In this document: one piece after another, positions 1 to 6,164 of the stretch | Layout of the letters: each line of letters opens with the position of its first letter | How positions within the stretch are numbered: the stretch's first letter is position 1 | DNA from: Pseudomonadota bacterium | Lineage (GTDB): Bacteria > Pseudomonadota > Alphaproteobacteria > Rhodospirillales > Magnetospirillaceae | Assembly: GCA_023458315.1 (NCBI GenBank) | Contig: JAEXAH010000105.1 | Location: 1-18,733, forward strand | Reading direction: 5' to 3' | DNA length: 18,733 nt | Notes under the pieces: model-generated | The model's database searches: none | What the model saw: only the letters and a program-made list of their open reading frames with translations | Told to the model about the DNA's origin: nothing | Position numbers and translations under genes: made by a program

Positions 1-404
1 CTCTCGACCGGTCGGCGTTAGAACGGCATTCTTGTGGATGCCCATTCGGTCCCCCTGATTAAGCCAAAGTGTCGCAACTTCAGCTTCCTCGGTTCAGACC
101 GAGTGGGCAACCTCCTGAGACTCCACATCTAGCCGACATGTGTGGGGCGCGCTCGTCGCCTCACCCGTAACTGATTGTTTTTGTTGGGGCGCAAGCCCCG
201 AGGGGAAAGTGGCGGGGCGTTGTGGGCTGGCAGCCAACCTTCTCTCGTTTAGAATCAATGCGTTATAATCTTGGTGTTTAGCGCACTGTCACCGTAACCC
301 CGCATCATCGTGGTCGACAAGGGCATGGTGATCGAGGACGGTGGGGGATTGACGGACCTCATTCCGGGCCGCATAGGGGTCTGGTGGCCCCCTATGCGGA
401 TTGA
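1..404. other. Intergenic region with no supported gene
   Basis: I see no convincing coding sequence here. It holds small hairpins: CTCGGT/ACCGAG at 88-103, and a GGGGC-GCAA-GCCCC stem near 186-199. A lone TATAAT hexamer lies at 264-269 without a matching -35. A larger inverted repeat at 369-399 is listed separately. Open frames running through this stretch have no ribosome binding site and no family resemblance. Confidence 0.5.
369..399 (-). terminator. Perfect 11-bp inverted repeat, possible terminator
   Basis: CCGCATAGGGG (369-379) and CCCCTATGCGG (389-399) are perfect inverted arms around a 9-nt loop. It starts 6 nt after the stop codon of the minus-strand small membrane protein, the place expected for its terminator. 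No T-tract follows on the minus strand, so it could instead stabilise the 3' end or be an unrelated palindrome. Confidence 0.45.
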
Positions 405-572
405 TCACCGACTGCTCTCGTCCTGGACGTCGACACCAAGACAGAGGCCGCGCCGGTGGTCCCAACTTCCGCCGGCATCAAGACAGGCATCCTGGGCGAA
501 GAACCCACACACCCACATTCCGGCGAGAAAGGCCCCGACAGCCACAACAGCGAACGCGAACCACCTTTTCAT
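405..572 (-). CDS. Small single-span membrane or exported protein (55 aa)
   Basis: The product is a 55-residue protein with a basic N-terminus (MKRW), one hydrophobic segment at about residues 5-25, and a short polar tail with two cysteines in a CLDAGGSWDHRRGLC pattern. This layout is common in small inner-membrane-anchored proteins whose cysteines face the periplasm; no function is known to me. I chose the ATG at 572 because GAGGT precedes it by about 7 nt and the hydrophobic segment begins right after it; the frame is open further upstream. It starts 2 nt after the frame-corrected stop of the upstream RHS-tail-like gene (TGA 577-575), so the two probably form an operon and may be functionally linked, for example as effector and partner. 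That link is inference. Confidence 0.6.
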   Translation of the reverse strand: MKRWFAFAVVAVGAFLAGMWVCGFFAQDACLDAGGSWDHRRGLCLGVDVQDESSR

Positions 573-574
573 CG

Positions 575-980
575 TCAGTACCTCGGGGGCAGGCCATTGG
601 GTCGATACGGGCCGCATGCGGCTCCGCAGAATTGCCCGCCCTTCTTGCCGGCCGCTCGGCCAGTACGGTTGGCCTTCTGGTCCTCTTCACTGTCGGACGG
701 GGGGGTAGCCCTTCACATTCTGGTCCCACCATTCGCGGAGATTGCCGATTCCCTCGGCGGTAGCTTCACCAGCGGAGCCGCGCTGAGTGGCCTCGCAGTT
801 CCCTTTGCAGTGAAAGTACTTGTCCGAATTCTTCACGTTCGCGTCGCGCATGTCCAGGTAGTTGCCCAACATGTCGCCGGCCGCGCCGACACCTTGCTTG
901 ATGGTGTCGATCACACCCGGCCGCTGCTGCTGATCCGCCGACTCGTTCGCGGCCAGTACCGTCATCGGGTTCGCAGTCAA
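575..980 (-). pseudogene. RHS C-terminal-tail-like protein, frameshifted at a G7 tract
   Basis: Reading from a TTG at 980 (or an ATG at 965) gives 97 residues with the segment SDKYFHCKGNCEATQRG and REWWDQNVKG, which I recognise from the C-terminal ends of RHS/YD-repeat-associated proteins. The frame then stops at 687-689. Skipping one base in the C7 run (plus-strand G7, 699-705) continues it with DSEEDQKANRTGRAAG and ends in CGPYRPNGLPPRY, the tail expected of the same family, stopping at 577-575. That stop is 2 nt before the next gene's ATG, which supports the corrected reading (about 134 aa). No good ribosome binding site precedes 980 or 965, so this may be the detached end of a larger lost RHS gene. 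Alternatives are a sequencing error in the homopolymer or programmed +1 frameshifting. The family assignment is from memory. Confidence 0.6.
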
Positions 981-1136
981 CAGCCAGCGGAGAATATCGC
1001 AGCGAAGAGAAAGGGGGCAGGCGGCAAAATCGCTCTCCGGCGATCCGCTCGGTCAACGACTGAGGCGCGACAACGGCGCGGAACGCCTGGGTTCCAGACG
1101 CTCGCCACAATTCAGAGAACTGATTCCGTAAGAAAA

Positions 1137-1198
1137 GTGGCGGAGGGAGGGGGATTCGAACCCCCGGTAGGGTTTGACACCCTACGACAGTTTAGCAA
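1137..1198 (-). repeat. attL: displaced 3' part of tRNA-Ser(GCU)
   Basis: This 62-bp stretch matches 8136-8197 in direct orientation with two mismatches. It corresponds to the anticodon loop through the CCA end of tRNA-Ser(GCU), read on the minus strand; beyond 1198 the similarity ends. The two mismatches (1169 and 1183) lie opposite each other in the long variable-arm stem and turn a G-C pair into A-U, so pairing is kept. The likely crossover is the identical 14-bp anticodon-loop block 1185-1198. The integrase gene starts 80 bp inside. Confidence 0.92.
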
Positions 1199-1247
1199 CG
1201 CGCCAAAAAGTCGCGGCTTTCCTGAACTAATGAGCCGTGATACAAAA

Positions 1248-1267
1248 TTCGTAGCATCTTTGTAGCA
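1248..1267 (+). promoter_or_regulatory. Left arm-type integrase site candidate: paired TTGTAGCA repeats
   Basis: TTCGTAGCA (1248-1256) and TTTGTAGCA (1259-1267) are direct repeats with an 11-bp period, about one helical turn, 50 bp inside the left crossover block. The same paired octamer with the same spacing occurs inside the right end at 8051-8070. Arm-type sites for tyrosine integrases usually look like this. The site also lies just upstream of the integrase start and could mediate autoregulation. Confidence 0.6.
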
Positions 1268-1277
1268 CGGTGTCGGC

Positions 1278-2390
1278 ATGGCTGGTGTGGTCCGTAATGG
1301 TCGGGTGACGGCCCAGGTTCGGTACAAGGGCGTCAGCATCGCCCAAACCTTCGAGAACAAGACGCTTGCCGGTCGCTGGGTGACGGCGGTCAAGGCCAGT
1401 ATCGACGCCCGTACATGGCCAGTCAAAGACCTTGTGCCCGTCCACCTGCGCCCGAAATGGGGTTTCGTTGAAGATGACGAGCCCGAGGTGGACGATACCC
1501 AGCCGCATACCGGCTGGACGCTGAGCCGTGCCCTCGACCACTATCTCAGGACCGTGAGCGAAAAGAAGAAGGGCTACCGCCAGGAGCGGAACCTTGTCGC
1601 GTGGTGGCAGCGCCAGCCCATCGCCAAGAAGCTGTTGCCCGAGGTGACTCCCGACGATCTCCAGGCCCACATTGGCCGTCGGCTGGCCGAAGGCCGGGCC
1701 AGCAGCACCATCCGCAACGAGGTATTCCTGATCTCCGGTCTCTACCAAGTCGCCAGCGAGCGCACCTCGCTTGACGGCTGGGGCCTGGCCGAACTGGAAA
1801 ACCCCGTCGCCCATGTCCGCCTCCCCAACCCGCCAGCGCCGCGCAAGCGCCGCCTGGAGGATGCCGAACACGACGACAGCAAGGGCGAGGAGGAGCGCAT
1901 GCTGGCCGCCGTGCGCGCCGGAACCGATGGCGAGGAAATGGCGCTGATCTGCGTCCTGGCCCTCGACACCGGCATGCGTCTGTCCGAACTGCTGGACGTC
2001 CGCGTCGGCCAGGTCAAGCGCACCAGAGGTGGCCGTTATATCGAACGCCCCGATTCCAAGAACGGCCACCCGCGCAAGGTGGTGCTGACCAGCCGCGCGG
2101 GGGCGACGCTGGACACCCAGCTCGCCAATCTGCCCAAGGACGCCGACAAGGACCGGCGCCTGTTCACGCTGGACAGCAATCAGGTGGATTACCGTTGGCG
2201 GAAAGCTCGGAAGGCGGCGGGGGTGAGGGGGCTGCACTTCCATGATCTTCGCCATGAGGGGCTGTCCCGGATGGCGGAGAAGGGGCTGACCATCGGTGAA
2301 TTGGCGGAGCAATCTGGGCACCGGACGGCGCAGGTGCTGTTGCGGTATGTGAATGCGAAAGTGTCTGAAGTGGCGAAAAAATTGGGGTGA
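1278..2390 (+). CDS. Tyrosine recombinase / site-specific integrase
   Basis: This 370-residue protein is a phage-type integrase that catalyses strand exchange between element and chromosomal att sites. The C-terminal catalytic domain shows all expected residues: Arg234 in TGMRLSE, Lys261 in DSKNG, His322 and Arg325 in FHDLRHEG, His348 in SGHRT and the nucleophile Tyr357 in LLRYVN. Residues 1-75 look like an arm-binding domain, and residues 75-180 like the SAM-like core-binding domain. Length is normal for the family. The start ATG at 1278 lies 80 bp from the tRNA-derived repeat, so the gene sits at the element's left edge and reads inward. Unusually, it is next to the displaced tRNA 3' fragment and not the reconstituted tRNA. 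Its GC-rich codon use resembles the host more than the genes that follow. Confidence 0.95.
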   Translation: MAGVVRNGRVTAQVRYKGVSIAQTFENKTLAGRWVTAVKASIDARTWPVKDLVPVHLRPKWGFVEDDEPEVDDTQPHTGWTLSRALDHYLRTVSEKKKGYRQERNLVAWWQRQPIAKKLLPEVTPDDLQAHIGRRLAEGRASSTIRNEVFLISGLYQVASERTSLDGWGLAELENPVAHVRLPNPPAPRKRRLEDAEHDDSKGEEERMLAAVRAGTDGEEMALICVLALDTGMRLSELLDVRVGQVKRTRGGRYIERPDSKNGHPRKVVLTSRAGATLDTQLANLPKDADKDRRLFTLDSNQVDYRWRKARKAAGVRGLHFHDLRHEGLSRMAEKGLTIGELAEQSGHRTAQVLLRYVNAKVSEVAKKLG

Positions 2391-2531
2391 TGCTGGGAGT
2401 TTTGCTTGGAGATGGCGCCGCTGCTTTGCTGTGGGTATGTCGACGGGGGCTCATCCAATGCAATATGTAATTGATTTTTGAGCGTTCTTTCTTCTAATAG
2501 CTGGAAGTGCGCAGGTGCTACTGAGCGAGGA

Positions 2532-3542
2532 ATGATGTCAATCTCTGGTCCGACAAAAAGTGGAAAGCAACCTGTGATCGGCGATCGCATTCGTTACTCT
2601 GTGTCGCTAATTCAGCAGGCAGGTAAGCAGTTCTATAGCCTTACCATGCCTACAGATGTCCTGGCTAATTGCTGCTATGTCACCACCCGTGACGAAGATA
2701 GGGATGCAGGATTTCAGCGTGTCCTTGATAAAAAACGCGCAGCTGATATTGCGCAGTACATTGATAGTGGCGCAGGCACTATTCCTGGTTCTGTAATACT
2801 CTCTGCTCAACCTGATGCGGAGTTGAAGCTTATTGGTGGTGGAAAGACTGTAGAGTTCAATTTCAAGTCTAAATCATTTTTGGTTCTTGATGGGCAGCAC
2901 CGTGTCTACGGTTTTTCTCTTGCTGAAACCGCGCTCCGGGTGCCTGTCGTAATTTATAGTGGCCTCACTCCGATGGAGGAGGCTCGTTTGTTTATCGATA
3001 TCAACACCAAGCAGCGGCAGGTTCCGAACGAGCTGCTGTTGGATATTAAGCAGTTAGCTGAGCGTGAGGACGACCGAGAGGCCCTCTTGCGAGAGGTATT
3101 CGATCTTTTCGCTGAGGATCCGTCCAGTACTCTTCTGGGGCTGATGACGCCTGCATCTCGTCAGAAAAGCAAGATATCTCGCGTAACATTTAATCTTGCA
3201 TTTAAACCGGTTCTTCCGGTGTTTAGCTCGCCGGATGCGGCGCATATCTTTTCTGTTACAAATGCTTATTTGTCAGCATTTGGAGATGTTCTTGAACGTC
3301 TTGATGTCTTGGAGAAGATGACGTCGCCGTCTGTGTTTAAGGCGATAATGGGTCTTTTTCCGGAAATTGCAAGAATATATGCGGCTCAACACGGTAAATC
3401 TTTTACAAAAAATAAGTTTTTCTCGATACTTACGCCAATTCATGAAAAGACAACTGGTGCCAAGATCGAGAAATACTTCGGGAATGCTAACGAGTTGTCG
3501 TCAATGTTCTCAAAATTGATTAGAAAAGATTTTAGTATCTGA
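2532..3542 (+). CDS. DGQHR-domain protein (DndB-like)
   Basis: The protein (336 aa from the ATG at 2532) carries the signature FLVLDGQHRVYGF at about residues 116-128, followed by FIDINTKQRQVP at about 154-165. These mark the DGQHR domain shared by DndB, the regulatory component of DNA phosphorothioation systems, and by many uncharacterised proteins in defence islands. The fold is ParB/sulfiredoxin-like. No dnd modification genes are present, so this is a stand-alone member. The frame opens at a TTG at 2478, but GAGCGAGGA directly precedes the tandem ATG ATG at 2532/2535, which I prefer. Base composition is clearly more AT-rich than the integrase, pointing to a separate origin. The next gene begins 2 nt after its stop, so the two are likely translationally coupled and act together. 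The biochemical role is unknown. Confidence 0.82.
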   Translation: MMSISGPTKSGKQPVIGDRIRYSVSLIQQAGKQFYSLTMPTDVLANCCYVTTRDEDRDAGFQRVLDKKRAADIAQYIDSGAGTIPGSVILSAQPDAELKLIGGGKTVEFNFKSKSFLVLDGQHRVYGFSLAETALRVPVVIYSGLTPMEEARLFIDINTKQRQVPNELLLDIKQLAEREDDREALLREVFDLFAEDPSSTLLGLMTPASRQKSKISRVTFNLAFKPVLPVFSSPDAAHIFSVTNAYLSAFGDVLERLDVLEKMTSPSVFKAIMGLFPEIARIYAAQHGKSFTKNKFFSILTPIHEKTTGAKIEKYFGNANELSSMFSKLIRKDFSI

Positions 3543-3544
3543 TC

Positions 3545-4498
3545 ATGGCTACGAAAGATGCTCTGAGGACCATTTGGTTGCCGGGAATCAGTGGCGGTGG
3601 TGCGACCGGTCGGATTACCGTTGACCGGTTTTTGCGCAGTCGGAATGCGCATTTGCATACGCAGCCGACGGATGGTCACTTCAAAATATATGTCCCTAAT
3701 CAGAAGAATATACCAGAACTCTTTGTTAGCGAGGCTGGGCGCTTTTCGTCGGCTTCCTTTGAAAGTTTAGTCGTGGAGGCAACCCGCCCAGAGTTTCCTC
3801 GGTCGACTGGGTGGCTTTTAATTAGGGCCTACTATGCAGCTTTTTTTGCATTTCATTCTCTGATGCGTCTGAGGGGGTGGGCGTGTTCGAGGCTGACGAA
3901 AGAAAATTGTGTTCGTTTGGAAAAGGATTTGAAGGTGGTGTTTGGTGTTGATGGTGGTATAGAGTCTGGGTTGTACTTGTTGAAAGCTTATGGGAGCAGT
4001 CCCGAGATATCTTGCGATATTATTGCCAATAAAAAAGGTGGGTCGCATGAGGCGGCATGGTCGCTACTTCCTGAATTTCTCAGGAGCATGACTACCGATG
4101 CCCTTGAAGGGTCTGTTGATCAGGAGGCGGCGCAGAGTTTATTGCAATTTGTTGATGTGTTTAATCGCAAAATTAAAAAAAGAGGTGGTGTTATTTGGTT
4201 AACGAGGGTGAGAAATTTGGTGAATTACTCTCATGAATATGGCGCGTGGTTTCCATACGACAGTTCTACGTGCGACAATGATCGAATTTTTGCTGCAATC
4301 AGGCGCTGGCGTGGCGACATTTCGGATGTTTTTTCTGTTGATGCCGTGGATGAGTTGGTTGAATTTTGCGAAGTGTGCGCTTTTTTAGTTTGCCTTCTGC
4401 ACACAACAATTAAAGATTTGGTGTTTAGGTCGAAGGCTAATTCGCAGATACGTATTTCCACTGGGAGGCTTCTTGATGCATCCTTGAGACTCGCCTAG
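3545..4498 (+). CDS. Putative HEPN-like protein, partner of the DGQHR protein
   Basis: I do not recognise a named family for this 317-residue protein. Two features suggest a HEPN fold. One is an amphipathic helix, IRAYYAAFFAFHSLMRLRG (about residues 93-111), resembling the AYYAAFxAA helix of many HEPN proteins. The other is RNLVNYSH at 223-230, which fits the HEPN catalytic pattern R-(N)-x4-6-H used by metal-independent RNases. No signal peptide or convincing membrane segment is visible. The gene starts 2 nt after the DGQHR stop and shares its AT-rich codon use, so the pair moved together. HEPN ribonucleases are common toxin or effector parts of abortive-infection systems, so a defence role is a reasonable inference, not shown. 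The alternative is a non-catalytic conserved cargo protein. Confidence 0.65.
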   Translation: MATKDALRTIWLPGISGGGATGRITVDRFLRSRNAHLHTQPTDGHFKIYVPNQKNIPELFVSEAGRFSSASFESLVVEATRPEFPRSTGWLLIRAYYAAFFAFHSLMRLRGWACSRLTKENCVRLEKDLKVVFGVDGGIESGLYLLKAYGSSPEISCDIIANKKGGSHEAAWSLLPEFLRSMTTDALEGSVDQEAAQSLLQFVDVFNRKIKKRGGVIWLTRVRNLVNYSHEYGAWFPYDSSTCDNDRIFAAIRRWRGDISDVFSVDAVDELVEFCEVCAFLVCLLHTTIKDLVFRSKANSQIRISTGRLLDASLRLA

Positions 4499-4529
4499 TT
4501 ATGTGAGTTTGTAGAGCGTTCTGACGTCC

Positions 4530-4829
4530 TTATGTTGTATGTAGGGCAGCATCCACGGCCGCCGGGTTTCTGGCAATCACCATCAGATAAGCCCGTGCTG
4601 CCCGATCTGGCCGACGCCGCTTCTGCTCCCAATCCTGCACCGCTCGCACGTCCAGGCCGAAGCGGCGGCAAAAGGCGGTGCGGGTGAGGCCCATGTCCTT
4701 GCGGATGGCTTCAACGTCCACGTCGTCGGGGATGGCGACTTCGTGGGTCACGAGGTCTTTCCGTTCGCCCTTGGCGTGGGCCAGGGCCTCGCCCAGCGAT
4801 TCCAGCAGTTCGTTGGCGAATTCGCCCAT
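4530..4829 (-). CDS. HTH antitoxin of a HigBA/RelBE-type pair
   Basis: This is a 99-residue XRE-type DNA-binding protein: the sequence IRKDMGLTRTAFCRRFGLDVRAVQDWEQKRRRPDRAARAYL (split over about residues 44-84) is a classic HTH with the WE.G/R-rich ending typical of HigA/NadS antitoxins. The N-terminal 40 residues are acidic and helical, probably the toxin-neutralising part. A longer reading starts at 4850, but AGGAGG lies 6-10 nt before the ATG at 4829 and is embedded in the last codons of the toxin. The toxin stop (4834-4832) is 2 nt upstream. Toxin-then-antitoxin order with coupled translation is the higBA arrangement. It probably neutralises the toxin and represses the shared promoter through the palindrome at 5197-5211. 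Confidence 0.9.
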   Translation of the reverse strand: MGEFANELLESLGEALAHAKGERKDLVTHEVAIPDDVDVEAIRKDMGLTRTAFCRRFGLDVRAVQDWEQKRRRPDRAARAYLMVIARNPAAVDAALHTT

Positions 4830-4831
4830 TC

Positions 4832-5182
4832 CTACCTCCTGTGCTTCCAATTGGCCTTGATGGCCTCCACGACCGCCCGCATCGCCTTGCGGTCTTCCCC
4901 GCTCAGATCGGCCTTCTCGTTCTTCGCGTAGACCGTCAGCGCGTAAAGCGGCGTGTTCTCGGTGTGGAAGAAATAGATCACCCGCACACCGCCCGACTTG
5001 CCCCGGCCCTTGGCGGCGAACCGCACCTTGCGGATGCCGCCCAGCTCCTCCATCACGTCGCCCGCCTCGGGATTGGCGGCCAGATAATCCACCAACGCCT
5101 CGCGCTCCTCGGCGCTCAGCAACTTCTCAACCCGCCGGGTGAAGATCGAGGTTTCAACGACGGTGATGCGCTTGCTTCCCAT
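4832..5182 (-). CDS. RelE/HigB-superfamily mRNA interferase toxin
   Basis: The product (116 aa from the ATG at 5182) belongs to the RelE/ParE superfamily. Features are VVETSIFTRRVEKLLSAEE at the start, DVMEELGGIRKVRFAAKGRGKSGGVRVIYFF in the middle, and LTVYAKNEKADLSGEDRKAM near the end, as in the HigB/YgjM-like and DUF1044-type toxins paired with NadS-like antitoxins. Such toxins cleave mRNA on the ribosome; basic residues in the RKVRFAAKGRGKSGGVR stretch would contact RNA. An ATG at 5200 would add six residues but lies inside a perfect 7-1-7 palindrome likely to be the operator, so I prefer 5182, although neither start has a good ribosome binding site. It precedes its antitoxin by 2 nt. Its likely role in the element is stabilisation by addiction. 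Confidence 0.88.
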   Translation of the reverse strand: MGSKRITVVETSIFTRRVEKLLSAEEREALVDYLAANPEAGDVMEELGGIRKVRFAAKGRGKSGGVRVIYFFHTENTPLYALTVYAKNEKADLSGEDRKAMRAVVEAIKANWKHRR

Positions 5183-5196
5183 ATGGGAATGGTGCG

Positions 5197-5211
5197 GCAT
5201 TGCCGCAATGC
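5197..5211. promoter_or_regulatory. Candidate operator of the toxin-antitoxin operon
   Basis: GCATTGC-C-GCAATGC is a perfect 7-1-7 inverted repeat 14 nt upstream of the preferred toxin start. A TTGACA-like hexamer abuts it on the minus strand (5217-5212). Its size and position fit a dimeric XRE antitoxin operator; binding itself is inference. Confidence 0.55.
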
Positions 5212-5247
5212 TGTCAAGAAGTGGGGCTGTGCGGGTTTGTGTAAAAA

Positions 5248-5301
5248 TGGAAAAAGTGGAAAAAGTGGAAAAGTTGGAAAAAGTGGAAATAATGGAAAAA
5301 T
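5248..5301. repeat. Six contiguous 9-bp repeats, consensus TGGAAAAAG
   Basis: Units at 5248, 5257, 5266, 5275, 5284 and 5293 read TGGAAAAAG, TGGAAAAAG, TGGAAAAGT, TGGAAAAAG, TGGAAATAA and TGGAAAAAT. The array fills the divergent intergenic space between the toxin-antitoxin operon and the small HTH gene. It could be an iteron-like binding array or part of a replication or control region, or a length-variable spacer. It is far more A-rich than its surroundings. Confidence 0.85.
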
Positions 5302-5389
5302 GAATTGCACTAATTCATTTGATTGATATTCGGTGTGATTGGGTGGTAACTGGTATCTATTGTTTTCATGTGATATCGGGGAGGGTGCG

Positions 5390-5647
5390 GTGTCCGGCGG
5401 CTCCAGCACTGTTTATCTCTCGCTTGACGAGTTGGCGGCCATGCTTAAACGGTCGCCAACGACCATTTTGAATGATCGTGTTCGGAACCCTTGTGCGGTT
5501 CCGCCTGCGATACGTCTGCCGGGTACAAAAACGCTAATCTGGGATCGAGAGGCGGTTTGCGCTTGGCTGGCTCAATTTACCGAGACGCAAGGCGGTGACG
5601 ACATCGCGGCCAAGTCCCGCCGTGGCCGTCCGCCTAAGCAGCGTTGA
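5390..5647 (+). CDS. Small HTH DNA-binding protein with AT-hook-like tail
   Basis: The 85-residue product contains an N-terminal winged-helix/excisionase-like HTH: YLSLDELAAMLKRSPTTILNDR, then a hinge and TKTLIWDREAVCAWLAQF. Proteins of this shape serve as excisionases, plasmid copy-control regulators or phage regulators. The tail SRRGRPPKQR contains the RGRP core of an AT-hook, which binds A/T-rich minor groove. The neighbouring A-rich 9-bp array 90 bp upstream would be a natural target, but that is speculation. I chose the GTG at 5390 because GGGGAGGG precedes it by 4-8 nt; an ATG at 5339 has no such site. Transcription is toward the rep gene, so it may regulate replication or excision. Confidence 0.72.
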   Translation: MSGGSSTVYLSLDELAAMLKRSPTTILNDRVRNPCAVPPAIRLPGTKTLIWDREAVCAWLAQFTETQGGDDIAAKSRRGRPPKQR

Positions 5648-5701
5648 TGCCCGCAGAGCCGCATAACCGTGGGCCGCCCAACTGATCGGCGGCTGCGCGG
5701 G

Positions 5702-5750
5702 CGTTCCATCCCCTGGAACGGAAAAGGCCGACAGTTGCAGCTGTCGGCCT
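5702..5750. repeat. Tandem hairpins (7-5-7 and 10-6-10)
   Basis: CGTTCCA/TGGAACG around TCCCC (5702-5720) is followed after GAAA by AGGCCGACAG/CTGTCGGCCT around TTGCAG (5725-5750). Both are perfect. They lie 54 nt after the HTH gene stop and could end its transcript, though no plus-strand T-tract follows; on the minus strand the second is followed by TTTTCC. Confidence 0.65.
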
Positions 5751-6063
5751 CCACAAAAACGCAACTGGCCGCCATCCGGTAAAGCTGACGGCCTGGATTG
5801 CATCTCGCATCACACAATCTAGGCGCCTGACGACCAGAGGACAAGGGAAGCTCCCCAGCCTCTGAACGCTCCCGCTTTGCCGGTGGCGGCCTCGTTTACG
5901 AGGTTTGCCATGGAAGCCGTTTCTCCTGTTGCCGTTTGCTTTGTCCCGTCCGTCGTCAAGGGACCGGAACGCCGTCCCGCCCCGCTCGCCGTCGGGCGGG
6001 CGGATCGGCGGGGCGAGTGTTTCGAAGCCCTTGACGTCCCCCGTTCCTCCAACGCTCAGCCAT

Positions 6064-6096
6064 GGGGTGCGGGTGAAGAAGCTTCACCCGCACCCC
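6064..6096. repeat. Perfect 15-bp inverted repeat with 3-nt loop
   Basis: GGGGTGCGGGTGAAG (6064-6078), loop AAG, then CTTCACCCGCACCCC (6082-6096). This is the strongest palindrome in the element, 69 nt ahead of the preferred rep start. No T-tract follows on either strand, so it is not a standard terminator. It is a candidate cruciform at the double-strand origin or a rep control hairpin. Confidence 0.8.
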
Positions 6097-6164
6097 TGCC
6101 ACGCGGCGAGCGGGAGAGCCCGAGGGGAACCCCTCGGCCCGGCGCCAGCGGCGCCCTTGGAACT

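Larger units (their letters stand above)
5648..6164. other. Hairpin-rich non-coding stretch, candidate replication origin region
   Basis: About 500 bp between the HTH gene and the conserved part of Rep contain a series of inverted repeats. They are CGTTCCA/TGGAACG (5702-5720), AGGCCGACAG/CTGTCGGCCT (5725-5750), CCTCG-TTTA-CGAGG (about 5892-5905), a 15-3-15 repeat (6064-6096), CCGAGGGG-AA-CCCCTCGG (6120-6137) and GGCGCC-AGC-GGCGCC (6141-6155). Rolling-circle replicons place structured double- and single-strand origins beside rep. I could not identify a known nick motif, so origin function is inferred from position and structure. The rep frame is open from 5877 through this region but shows no domain there. 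Confidence 0.5.

Noticed and set aside
264..269. TATAAT as a promoter
   Set aside because: No -35 at the proper distance and no gene downstream on the plus strand.
1137..1198. Second functional tRNA-Ser gene
   Set aside because: The 5' half (acceptor, D arm and 5' anticodon stem) is missing, so it is a displaced fragment.
456..1265. 269-aa plus-strand open frame across the left flank
   Set aside because: It is antisense to the RHS-tail-like gene, the small membrane protein and the tRNA fragment, with no ribosome site or family resemblance.
1227..2321. 364-aa minus-strand frame opposite the integrase
   Set aside because: The plus strand has every catalytic residue of a tyrosine recombinase; the antisense frame is a high-GC shadow.
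5248..5301. Possible CRISPR array
   Set aside because: The units are 9 bp and contiguous with no spacers.
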